From Takakia lepidozioides (taxonomy: Eukaryota > Streptophyta > Takakiopsida > Takakiales > Takakiaceae), in NCBI GenBank assembly GCA_030704615.1, contig CM060733.1, positions 50,902,001 to 50,966,000 of the forward strand: DNA of 64,000 bases, in the 5' to 3' direction. The translations under genes and the position numbers were made by a program. Below are positions 22,662 through 31,265 of the stretch, one piece after another. Numbering within the stretch: the stretch's first letter is position 1; every line of letters begins with the position of its first letter. The notes under the pieces are model-generated. The model searched no databases. It worked only from the letters and a program-made list of their open reading frames with translations, and had not been told where the DNA came from.

Positions 22662-25600
22662 CTATCCAATGCAATGTGGACATAACCAATCCCCATCCGG
22701 AACCATCTCAAGAGGTGGAGTCAAGCATCCCATATGCCAACCTCTAGAGCATCGATCACACACCAGCATGGTGGCTGCCCCTTTAGCAGACCCACACAAC
22801 ATGCACCTCAAACCTGCAGATACCACTGCCAGGTTTGGGTCAATCCTGCCATCGACATTCGGAAGGTGACATGGCGCACAATTACGCACATGGTCCTTCC
22901 AAGTTATGCCATCCCGACCCTCCAAGACCAAGACGCCTGAGGGCAAGACCTCTCGAACCCTCAAAATAACACGTCCTGCAGTCACATCCAGGGTCGTAGG
23001 AGCAGTCTGCTGCAGATAGACATAGTCACCAGGGTTGAATCTCCGAACCCCAGGACGATAGCCCCCACCACGTATGGTAGCATACCTCAACGTATCACGG
23101 TGTTGTGCAATGGCAAGGTTCTCGAAAGCCATGGGCATGACTCTCTTGAACAACTCTGCACGCTGCTCACATGCACGTGCCCACACGTCCGGATCGTCAA
23201 GGTTAAGAACTGTAGCAGCTTCTCTGCGAATGGATGTAGGCAAATCCGGCTCTCGGCCAAAGAGAAGAAAGTATGGTGAGAAGGAGGCAAGTGATGCTTG
23301 CTTGCTGAACCTGTAGCCCATGGCTAACCAGGGTAACTGAAGGTCCCAATCTCCTAGGTGTCCCTTCTGCAAGCCATACTTGCGCAAACCCCTCTTTACT
23401 GTCTGAACAACTCTCTCTGCCAAGCCATCGGCTTCAGGATGATCCCGAGAAGTGGTGCGGTGGTCTATCAAGGCCTTGTCACACAAAGCCTGAAACTCCC
23501 CCAAGAACTCTCTCCCTTGGTCCGTGAGTACCTCAGCTGGAGCACCGAATCGGCTAAGCACACAATCCAGGAATGCATACGCAGCTCCCTCACTAGCCTT
23601 ATCAGGCAATGGAACCAATTCAATCCACTTGGAGAAGTGCTCCACCATCACCAACACGTACTTGTTGTGGCGCATGGTCAGTGGCAACGGCCCTGCGAAG
23701 TCAAGACTCCACCTGTAGCCCAATCCCATGATCGGAAGAGGGTGCAATTGTGGAGTAGGGGCGTTGAATGAAGCACGCACCCTGTCACACACCATGCACC
23801 TAGCCACAAATTGTTGCACCTCTGTGTGCATACCACGCCACCAATACTGCCCCTGCAGTAGACTATGAGTGCGTCGCACCCCAAAATGCCCCAACTCCTC
23901 ATGGGCATGCCGCACTAACCGTGCCCGCTGTGTTGGGTGAGGCACAATCCTCACTCGACCATCCTCCCACACTCGGAGCAGGTGTGTCCCCTCCCACTTG
24001 AACCTCTTGGCTCGTTGTAGGATCCGATCCCTCTCCTTGGCAGTCATAGTGGCTGCCGTGTCTCCACTGCGGAGGTAGTCCAACACAACTGAATCCTCAT
24101 GTATATCTTTGGCGCCACCCTGCTCATTGCTGGCCTCAGGGTCCTCAGACACTTGATCTACAGTCATCCCTGTTGTAGGTCCAACCTGGCCTTCCGCTGC
24201 CAAGATACACAGAAATGCAGATGCATGCCATCCGGGCACCATCTCCTCGTCCGTCTCACCATGCCACCGAGCTCCAGTGTCATCCTGCTGGCTCGTGCAT
24301 GGATTGCGACTCAACCCATCTGCATTTCGATTGACCAAACCCGGTCGATGCACCACCTGAAAGTCATACTCTTGAAGGATGAGTGCCCACCGTGCAAGCT
24401 TCCCCGTAAGCTTGTCTGACTCCATCAACCACTTGAGTGGTTGGTGATCCGTGACAAGGGTGAAGAGATTGCCGTATAGATAGCACCTGAAGTGTGCCAC
24501 GGCCCACACTGCAGCTAAGCATTCTCCCTCATATGAGCTATACTTAGACTCTGCAGCATTGTTCGAGCGGCTAGCATAAGCCACTACGAACTCTCTTCCC
24601 TCATCATCCACCTGTGTGAGCACCGCTCCAAGCCCCAGCATGCTCCAATCTGTATGCAGCTGAAAAGGACGCCCCCTGATAGGTCGTCTCAAGATGGGCG
24701 CCGAGGTCAACCTCGCCTTGAGCTCTTGAAAAGCTTGTTCTTGCTCATCTTCCCACTGCCACTCCTGGTCCACCTTGGTCAGCTTGGTTAGAGCCTTTGC
24801 AATGGCACTAAATCCCTTAACAAACCGTCTGTAATAGTTTGCTAACCCCATGAAAGCTCGAACTCGGCTCACATCCGTGGGGCGTGGAACCTGTGCAATG
24901 GACTCTACCTTAGTCTGCTGTACCCCCAATCCTCCAGGATATATCATGTGACCCAGATACTCAATCTGGTTGTGGAAAAACTTGCACTTGCCCGGATGTA
25001 ACTTCAATCCGTGCGTCCTCAAGCGCTCAAATACCCCCTGAAGGTGTCTCTCATGCTCCTCCACCGTAGCACTAAAGATGATGATGTCATCTATGTAGCA
25101 CCGAGCAAACTCCACCCCTGCTAGAATCCTGTCCATGACTCTTTGAAACTCAGCGGGAGCGTTTTTAAGCCCAAATGGTAAGAACCGCCACTGGTATAGG
25201 CAATCCTTCCCGTGCTCATTGATCCCCCAGAATGCCGTCTTTTGCTTATCCGCCTCCTTGATCGGCAACTGGTGATATCCGGATCGTAAATCCAACGTGC
25301 TAAAGACCTTGGAATGCCCAATGGCATCAAAGATCTCCTCTGGTGTTGGCATGGCATACCTATCGGACTTGGTCTGACGATTTACAGGCCGGTAATCACC
25401 GCACATACGTCTCTCCGTCCAATTGCCATAGACATCCTTCTTAGCTGGCATCACTGTGGCTGAAGCATACTCTCCACCAGAGAGCTCCACCAAACCTGCC
25501 TCCCAGAGATCTTGAGTCCTCATCTGAATCAAAGACCTCTCCATGTCACTGTATCTATAGGGTCTCCGAAAGATTGGCGTGTCAGTGGCCAACTCAATAC

Positions 25601-25796
25601 GGATCTCTTGACCCTTCAGTGCTCCCAAGTCCTTCAAACTGAAGGCAAAGCAATTCCTGTAAGCCCTCAGGAACCGCCGTATACGTCGTCTCTCTCCTCC
25701 GGTGACAATGGGTCCAATGTCAGGCTCCCAATTGTCCTCCGTAACTGCAACCTTAAGTCCAGTGGGCTTAGAGGTAGAGGACGCGTCCCGTGGTTG
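22662..25796 (-). CDS. pol: element B Pol: RT, RNase H, integrase with C-terminal PHD finger
   Basis: The reading frame continues from the methyltransferase ORF after a single UAG at 25797-25799, and no ATG is needed if readthrough occurs. Counting from the TTG codon at 25637: RT about 20-235 with YIDD at 181-184 and FLPFGLKNAPAEFQ; RNase H about 325-445 (LHTDWS, VTDHQPLKWL, NADGLSR); integrase zinc domain (HAHEELGHFG, CMVC at 614-617); and the DDE triad at D646 (WSLDFAG), D706 (LTDQG) and E741 (GLAERVV). The last 47 residues form a PHD finger with C945, C948, C960, C963, H968, C971, C986 and C989. RT, RNase H and integrase are uninterrupted and all catalytic residues are present, so the copy may be active. 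Chromoviruses usually carry a chromodomain at this point; the PHD finger presumably takes that role in targeting to modified histones. Confidence 0.95.
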   Translation of the reverse strand, partial: QPRDASSTSKPTGLKVAVTEDNWEPDIGPIVTGGERRRIRRFLRAYRNCFAFSLKDLGALKGQEIRIELATDTPIFRRPYRYSDMERSLIQMRTQDLWEAGLVELSGGEYASATVMPAKKDVYGNWTERRMCGDYRPVNRQTKSDRYAMPTPEEIFDAIGHSKVFSTLDLRSGYHQLPIKEADKQKTAFWGINEHGKDCLYQWRFLPFGLKNAPAEFQRVMDRILAGVEFARCYIDDIIIFSATVEEHERHLQGVFERLRTHGLKLHPGKCKFFHNQIEYLGHMIYPGGLGVQQTKVESIAQVPRPTDVSRVRAFMGLANYYRRFVKGFSAIAKALTKLTKVDQEWQWEDEQEQAFQELKARLTSAPILRRPIRGRPFQLHTDWSMLGLGAVLTQVDDEGREFVVAYASRSNNAAESKYSSYEGECLAAVWAVAHFRCYLYGNLFTLVTDHQPLKWLMESDKLTGKLARWALILQEYDFQVVHRPGLVNRNADGLSRNPCTSQQDDTGARWHGETDEEMVPGWHASAFLCILAAEGQVGPTTGMTVDQVSEDPEASNEQGGAKDIHEDSVVLDYLRSGDTAATMTAKERDRILQRAKRFKWEGTHLLRVWEDGRVRIVPHPTQRARLVRHAHEELGHFGVRRTHSLLQGQYWWRGMHTEVQQFVARCMVCDRVRASFNAPTPQLHPLPIMGLGYRWSLDFAGPLPLTMRHNKYVLVMVEHFSKWIELVPLPDKASEGAAYAFLDCVLSRFGAPAEVLTDQGREFLGEFQALCDKALIDHRTTSRDHPEADGLAERVVQTVKRGLRKYGLQKGHLGDWDLQLPWLAMGYRFSKQASLASFSPYFLLFGREPDLPTSIRREAATVLNLDDPDVWARACEQRAELFKRVMPMAFENLAIAQHRDTLRYATIRGGGYRPGVRRFNPGDYVYLQQTAPTTLDVTAGRVILRVREVLPSGVLVLEGRDGITWKDHVRNCAPCHLPNVDGRIDPNLAVVSAGLRCMLCGSAKGAATMLVCDRCSRGWHMGCLTPPLEMVPDGDWLCPHCIG

Positions 25797-27446
25797 CTAT
25801 GCTGCAACCTCTTGAGCAGTACCCCCTTCCTGCTCAGTCAATGACAAGGCCTCATCCTGCCCCATCATCTCATCATTGAGAACCTCCTCATCCCGAGAAG
25901 AATCCCCAACCTCATCCATCACAGCTGCCTTCGCTGCCAACTCCCTCTGAACCTCGAGCACCTCCCACATGTGCCATGGATGTCTACACCTCGTGGTCCT
26001 CACCGGCTCGCCCCCACTCGCTGCCTGTACCGTCTCGGTAGGCAGAGAGACCATCAAGGGAAGTGCACTCCGCACTCTACGTTGCTCAGCCATAGCCAAG
26101 CTGACAATCCAGGTCAAGCAATTGAGATCCATTGCTTGCCCCAACACCTGACGACGTGATGCCTCAGAAAGAGAAGGCACCGCCGTGGTCCCAGTGGAAA
26201 ACCCCATAGCCCGCTCTCGCTCGTCGGCATTAGGCTCCACTAACTGCTGCAACTGAGCATCCCACAGGAGGCCAGGTCCACCATCCCGAAAAGCATGGGA
26301 TCCTGGGAAGCTGAGCAGTGTAGGTAATGCTGCTCGTGGTTGACCCACTCTGTTGACCACTGCCAAAGGCGAACGGTCATCGTGTCTCACACGTTGAGAC
26401 TGCCTTCCTGTGTCCAAAATGCCATCCACGGTGAGGTGTGCTGGCCGCTGCACCCCATCAAATGCACGCTTGAGCAGTGCGGGTGGCATCAAGTTAGTCC
26501 ACCATAGTCGTGGACGATGAGCCCGTGACCCCACTGCAGCTGCATCCAGCAATACTGCTGACCCAAGCCACGACCGGACTTGATGCACACTGGCCATCAC
26601 CCTGGCCCGAGAATCACCCATCAGTGGCACATTCTCCAAGATGTATGCCGGAGATACAGCCTGATGAAGCTGCAAGTGGCGCAAAATCCGCACCATCTCC
26701 CAAAACAGACCCGTCCTCGAGTCTCGCAATCCATTGCCATGCCCGGCTGATGAATGCCCTTGGCAGGGCCAACCTGCCACTACCAGATCAATGGAGCCAA
26801 CCCGCTCCAAATCCTGCGCCCCCAGCAACGAAATGTCTGCTGGCAAGGCCTGCTGATATCCACGAACTGCAGACACCTGCAACAACTCAGGGTGCTGCTG
26901 CACCATCTGAGCAACATGGCGCAGTGAGACGCGTCGTGCAGTCTCATCCCTCTCCACATACAGGTAACGTCGAACTCGTACACCTGCCTGCAGCACTGCA
27001 GCCAATCCAGTGCTGATCCCGCCAAACAAGTCCAGAAGGCATATGCCTTCATCCGGTCGCTGCCACACAAGAGGTGTGGTGTCCAATGGCGACAACTGAG
27101 GTGGCCCTGGTACAATCACCGCACTCTCCTCCTCTCCTGACGGTACAAAAGCTTCTACCCAAGCTTGTTGCACCCGTCCATCAGCAGCGTGCTGCAAATC
27201 CTTGCTCGTACCCCACAACGGAGTGTGAGCAACCATGGCAGGCAACTCCGCCGTACCATGCATGTCATCCTGCTCTGCTGGAGGTGGCACATCCTCTGCA
27301 TAGGCATTGCCTTCCAGCAACTCTCCAGGCCAACTGACTGCAGCTGTGAAGGCGGCTAGTGTTGGCATCTTGCCCCGCTGGCAGCTGCAATACCCCCAAT
27401 GAATGTCACAGGGAGCTGTGCACGGCGACCATCCCCTGACTGCCAT
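25797..27446 (-). CDS. element B C5-cytosine DNA methyltransferase, DNMT3/DRM-like
   Basis: A 549-residue ORF with a true ATG at 27446. It overlaps the end of the protease ORF by 91 nt in a -1 frame. Catalytic motifs in order: I (LLDLFGGISTGL, 137-148), the SAM-binding acidic block (YVERDE, 163-168), IV (GWPCQGHSSAG with catalytic Cys228), VI (ENV at 271-273), VIII (SRAHRPRLWW, 307-316) and IX-X (ERAMGFST and QVLGQAMDLNCLTW, about 411-446). Motif VIII with AHR-R-W and the C-terminal order resemble DNMT3/DRM enzymes, while the motif IV PCQ is like DNMT1 and bacterial enzymes. The about 130-residue N-terminal extension has no domain I recognise. The C-terminal tail is acidic. The enzyme would methylate cytosines, perhaps in the element's own cDNA or chromatin. 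All motifs are intact. Confidence 0.95.
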   Translation of the reverse strand: MAVRGWSPCTAPCDIHWGYCSCQRGKMPTLAAFTAAVSWPGELLEGNAYAEDVPPPAEQDDMHGTAELPAMVAHTPLWGTSKDLQHAADGRVQQAWVEAFVPSGEEESAVIVPGPPQLSPLDTTPLVWQRPDEGICLLDLFGGISTGLAAVLQAGVRVRRYLYVERDETARRVSLRHVAQMVQQHPELLQVSAVRGYQQALPADISLLGAQDLERVGSIDLVVAGWPCQGHSSAGHGNGLRDSRTGLFWEMVRILRHLQLHQAVSPAYILENVPLMGDSRARVMASVHQVRSWLGSAVLLDAAAVGSRAHRPRLWWTNLMPPALLKRAFDGVQRPAHLTVDGILDTGRQSQRVRHDDRSPLAVVNRVGQPRAALPTLLSFPGSHAFRDGGPGLLWDAQLQQLVEPNADERERAMGFSTGTTAVPSLSEASRRQVLGQAMDLNCLTWIVSLAMAEQRRVRSALPLMVSLPTETVQAASGGEPVRTTRCRHPWHMWEVLEVQRELAAKAAVMDEVGDSSRDEEVLNDEMMGQDEALSLTEQEGGTAQEVAA

Positions 27447-29083
27447 CCAGGCCTGTAGGATGCTGACTCCTCCCAGAAATCCAGGGTGAAGCCCATGGGG
27501 TATAACACTGCCCCACCAACGAGGACATCGTAAGAGACCGCGTCTGTCACAATGGCCTTGGCTCGCATCACTGAGCCATCTACAGGATGATCCGGCTGCA
27601 GTCTAATAGCCAACTGATGCCGTGTCATGCCGCGAGCCTGCTCTGATCCTCCCAGAGATGTCTGTATCTGGAAAGGACAAGGCTCCATATCCGCCTCCAT
27701 GAGGCCCAAACCTGCAATAGCAGCTCTGCCCAACATCAGTGGCTGAGCTCCTGAGTCCAACAAGACCCGCAGTGGCCGGTACTTCTTGCTTGCCGGTCCA
27801 CTCAAAGTGAAAATGCCTCCCTGGTTGTCTAACAAGACAACTCCAGGTGTCACCATGGCGCGCTCAATGGCTGGCCTAGCTGGCAGCTCCGTCAATCTGG
27901 CAGCTGCAGCTTGCCAGGGCGCTGCCGTGGCAGTCTTGACCCTCAAATCCGAGGATCCCTCTGCCACTACACCTTCCACTAACTCCGCAGAAGATGAAGT
28001 GACCTCTTGACTCTCGCAGAGTGTTGCTGCTAGTCTGAACACTGCAGCTGGTCTCACTCCCGGCGTCGCAATCATGGTTGCCGAGAACAATGGGGCTTGA
28101 CACACAGAGGTGGCTGCCCCCAATAACACACCGGCCGTACTAGCCTTGGCAGCAGGAGTCAATGCTGCACGTGTAGCTCTCCCCAATGGCATAGTAACCT
28201 CCGCCTCGGTAACAGTCGGGCGAGAACTAGGTGCCATGGATGGCGTTGACACTGTCTCCGCCAAGGTGAATGACTGAGGCAGCCTTGCCTGGCGGCTTGC
28301 CTCCCCACGTTGTGGATCCAACTCCACCTCTGCACCTCGTGGCTCAGGAACTCGTGTTGCTCCTCGAGTCACGGCTGCAGCAGACTCCACCTGCTCTAAT
28401 GGTAGTGCTGCTCCGCACATAAATCCCATGCCTCCCATATCTCCTCCCTCAGGAGCAGGAGGTGGACCATCCCGCCTGGGAGCCGGTACCGCCTGAGCTA
28501 TAGTCATGGCAGCGAGCCTCTGCTCTAGCTGCTGAAGCCGGTTGGCCATGCCTTGATCAACGCCCTGACCTCCACGTCCTTGGCCATGTTGAGCTTGCCC
28601 TTGGCCTGCACCTCGTGCCCGACCACCTCGTCCTCTTTGGGCTGGTCCACCTCGCCCCCGGCCACCATTGTTCCCTTGGAACTGGCCTGGGCGCAACTCA
28701 GGATGCAAGTCATAACACTGGGCATCTCCATGCCCATATTGCCACAATGCCCACACTGCAACTGTGCAGGCTGTGCTTGTGCCGGCCTTCTGCCACTCTC
28801 TGGGCAATCTCTCTTGACATGGGGTCCTCCACATGTCCAACATATCACCCCTGGTTGCTGTTGGCCTGCAAAAGATGCCACGGGCCTTGCACCTGAGGCC
28901 CCCTGTAAGCTCCATGGAACTTGGGCTGGGCAACCTTGCCCCCCTGACCACGCTGTTGGGCAGTCCCTTGTGCTTGTGGGCTGACAACTGTGCCCCGTAC
29001 AGGCATGTCCTTGCCAAATCCAATTGTAACAACTCGTTCCTCCACCATGTTGAGCTCAATCCGCTCAGCCAGCAGAAACACAT
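27356..29083 (-). CDS. element B Gag C-terminal region and retropepsin
   Basis: This open frame encodes, from about 28740 down, a second CCHC knuckle half (YGHGDAQC), then a Gly/Arg-rich tail (GRGRGGPAQRGRGG) typical of nucleocapsid RNA binding. A long Ala/Thr-rich linker follows, then an aspartic protease with the catalytic motif LLDSGAQPL and the following AAIAGLGL. The codons before about 28750 are the antiphase of gag and probably not translated. Relative to gag this frame is reached by two successive -1 steps. The ORF ends in TAG inside the methyltransferase ORF. Confidence 0.8.
   Translation of the reverse strand: MCFCWLSGLSSTWWRNELLQLDLARTCLYGAQLSAHKHKGLPNSVVRGARLPSPSSMELTGGLRCKARGIFCRPTATRGDMLDMWRTPCQERLPREWQKAGTSTACTVAVWALWQYGHGDAQCYDLHPELRPGQFQGNNGGRGRGGPAQRGRGGRARGAGQGQAQHGQGRGGQGVDQGMANRLQQLEQRLAAMTIAQAVPAPRRDGPPPAPEGGDMGGMGFMCGAALPLEQVESAAAVTRGATRVPEPRGAEVELDPQRGEASRQARLPQSFTLAETVSTPSMAPSSRPTVTEAEVTMPLGRATRAALTPAAKASTAGVLLGAATSVCQAPLFSATMIATPGVRPAAVFRLAATLCESQEVTSSSAELVEGVVAEGSSDLRVKTATAAPWQAAAARLTELPARPAIERAMVTPGVVLLDNQGGIFTLSGPASKKYRPLRVLLDSGAQPLMLGRAAIAGLGLMEADMEPCPFQIQTSLGGSEQARGMTRHQLAIRLQPDHPVDGSVMRAKAIVTDAVSYDVLVGGAVLYPMGFTLDFWEESASYRPGWQSGDGRRAQLPVTFIGGIAAASGARCQH
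28525..28937 (-). CDS. element B Gag zinc-knuckle segment in the -1 frame
   Basis: Read in the -1 frame from a GGGGGGC heptamer at 28938-28944, this stretch is open. It encodes a CCHC-like knuckle (CWTCGGPHVKRDC) and the first half of a second (CGHCG). The second half (YGHGDAQC) is in the next -1 frame, so one base appears to be missing within that knuckle in this copy. Either a programmed frameshift plus one mutation, or two 1-nt deletions or assembly errors, would explain the arrangement. Confidence 0.65.
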
Positions 29084-29996
29084 CTGCTAATGTGGGTTGG
29101 GCTGCTTGTAACAGGGTTGCATCTCGCACCCTTCTCTTGAGCTCCTTGTCCAGAATTCCATACCAAAACTGGATTGCCTGAGCTTCAGTAACCCCTTGGG
29201 TCACACTTATCAAGCGCCTCATACGAGTGTACGCCTCTCGCAGGCTCTCACTGGGTTTGCGCTGGAAGTCTTGCAAACTTCGCAGCTTCTCTGTCCGTAC
29301 ACCTTGGTAGTTCCTTCGCAACTCCTGGAAGAACTCCACCACCGGGTTGAATCTAGGCACATGGGTTGTAGCTGTGGCAGGAGGAGTAGTAGCACCTTCT
29401 GAACTGGTACCACCTGCAGAAGTACCAGCACTACCTGCTCCACTACTAGTGCTGGCAGTGGGAGCTATTGGTACTGATGCAGCTACTGGTCGCGTCATGC
29501 CTCGAGTAATGGAGATGTAGTCAGGTGACCAATACATCCTCCACTCCTCAATCTCTGCTTCATGTCCTCGCCTGAACTCGTGGTAATCGTCCATAGGCGG
29601 GCCTTCCAAATGCTGGAACAGTCCCTTCCACGCCATGAATGGGGTGAATAGATGTGGATTGCGCATCTGCTGCAAATCACACCAGCTGTCGAACTCCTGG
29701 ATAAAGTCATCCAACTCGATTGTGCCCACAGCTCCAGAGTACCTACGAGGCCCCTTGGTAGCTCCATACATCTCCTCCATGTCGTCCCACAACAATGGCG
29801 AATGAAAGTGCACACCTGTTGATGAAGCCTCCGAGCCTGTGTCTGACTCTACAGTAATTGAGGGTGGCGGTGAAGGTGGTCTGAACCGAATACCTCTTCT
29901 TGTGAACCCACTCTCACTGTTACTGCCTGTAGCCGTACTCCCCTCAAAACCCTTGGGTAACTCCGTAATGACACTCACAATGTGCACCTCCTCCAC
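28845..29996 (-). CDS. gag: element B Gag (capsid region)
   Basis: About 383 codons. The N-terminal half is acidic and Ser/Pro-rich. The centre has capsid-like helices (LDDFIQEFDSWCDLQQM), and a later block has the Ty3/gypsy gag pattern of SLQDFQRKPSESLREAYTR, then AIQFWYGILDKELKRRV. No ATG stands at the start of the ORF: translation could use the GTG at 29996, an internal ATG, or an upstream spliced exon. The frame stops just before the zinc knuckle, which continues in the -1 frame. Confidence 0.8.
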   Translation of the reverse strand: MEEVHIVSVITELPKGFEGSTATGSNSESGFTRRGIRFRPPSPPPSITVESDTGSEASSTGVHFHSPLLWDDMEEMYGATKGPRRYSGAVGTIELDDFIQEFDSWCDLQQMRNPHLFTPFMAWKGLFQHLEGPPMDDYHEFRRGHEAEIEEWRMYWSPDYISITRGMTRPVAASVPIAPTASTSSGAGSAGTSAGGTSSEGATTPPATATTHVPRFNPVVEFFQELRRNYQGVRTEKLRSLQDFQRKPSESLREAYTRMRRLISVTQGVTEAQAIQFWYGILDKELKRRVRDATLLQAAQPTLADVFLLAERIELNMVEERVVTIGFGKDMPVRGTVVSPQAQGTAQQRGQGGKVAQPKFHGAYRGPQVQGPWHLLQANSNQG

Positions 29997-30515
29997 GTGA
30001 CACTATAAGGTTCTAGTACTAATCTAATAGTGACACGGGTGGGCACCTGTTGCAGTCTAAGGGTCATATCCCAATGGCTCAGGGCACCTGCACCTGCATC
30101 CACCGCAAGAACTCCTATGGTTGGCTGGTCATCAACCCAGCCTCACCATAGAAGAAACACTGGTGGTCTTGCTGGTCATCACTCCAGCCTCACCACCGAC
30201 AGCATACTCTAGGATTGACCGGTGATCAAATCCGGCCTAATCCCTATGAAAGCAAGCGCCCACACAAAACCAACATGGCGCACAGTCAAGCATGCAGGTG
30301 TTGGGGGGGATCCAAACACAAGAAATCAAAACATCAACACCCCCACACCAAAATCCAGCAGCAACGCTGATCCTGCAGAATATCCCAGCCCAAAACCCCG
30401 GACTGACTGGCCTCCACCAAGAGAGGCTTTGGCAACTACAAGTATAAGGTAATGAAAATAGTACAGAGATGGAGGGGAAGAATAGAAGCCCGACCAAGCA
30501 AGATCTAATCCTGAT

Positions 30516-31265
30516 CTATGCTATCAACTGCCAGACTTCTCTCAAAGTGCCTCGCTCTGCATGATGGTAAGGTGTAGGAGGTATATCTATGTCCAGAAAC
30601 CTGCCACTAACCTTGTCCCAAGCTACAGTAGCTCGCTCTAACCAACCCTCCTCCTCTTTCTGCCAGGTAGAGACAAAGCAATACTCCCCTATCTCCCGCT
30701 CACTGAACACTAAAGAAAACAAAGGTAGGGTCTGATAGTCTCTCAACTCGAAAGCTTTGAGACGGTTGCGGGTGTCCTCATTGCGAATGACTGCATCTCC
30801 TTCACGCACAACAAACATGTCATTGCTGATGAACCCCCGCTCATGGTTGCCCTGTGCAGAGCGTATCCGGCTGCAACCATGTCTGATTGCACAAACTTGT
30901 GTAGCTCCTGCTCCTCTGCTCCAGTACACCACGGCCTTGTGACTGAAAACCTTGGTCCCCGGGGCTGTCTTTGGCTGTGTTCCAAGCCTAGCTTTCACCC
31001 ACTTTGGTATTTCACCTACAGCTGCAGAACTGCTGGCTCCAACAGAGTTCTGACTGTCCAAGGCAATATTGAGGCCCTCAATGCCAACTACAGCAGTCTG
31101 TTGTCTACTGCTAATGCCTGACTCCCAGTATGCAATCAACTCGTCCAACTGTTCTCCACTCAAATCAGTCTGAGTTCCTTGGGAAACATAAATCCTGTCC
31201 CCTTGTGTGCACAGGCTAAGAGAAGAGACCTGCCCTTCAATTACGTCCTCATTTCCCCCAGCCAT
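30516..31265 (-). CDS. element B leader ORF, 249 residues, unknown function
   Basis: An uninterrupted ORF with a true ATG at 31265, upstream of gag in the same orientation, 520 bases from it. The N-terminal third is acidic (SGEQLDELIAYWESG). The rest is mixed alpha/beta in character, with several Cys and His (AVVYWSRGAGATQVCAIRHGC), FVVREGDAVIRNEDTR and aromatic-rich blocks (YCFVSTWQKEEEGW). I recognise no family. An intact ORF of this length in a fresh copy suggests a real accessory protein. It could also be spliced to gag. Confidence 0.65.
   Translation of the reverse strand: MAGGNEDVIEGQVSSLSLCTQGDRIYVSQGTQTDLSGEQLDELIAYWESGISSRQQTAVVGIEGLNIALDSQNSVGASSSAAVGEIPKWVKARLGTQPKTAPGTKVFSHKAVVYWSRGAGATQVCAIRHGCSRIRSAQGNHERGFISNDMFVVREGDAVIRNEDTRNRLKAFELRDYQTLPLFSLVFSEREIGEYCFVSTWQKEEEGWLERATVAWDKVSGRFLDIDIPPTPYHHAERGTLREVWQLIA

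Noticed and set aside
26510-27016. 168-codon plus-strand ORF antisense to the methyltransferase
   Set aside because: Explained as a shadow of the methyltransferase ORF.
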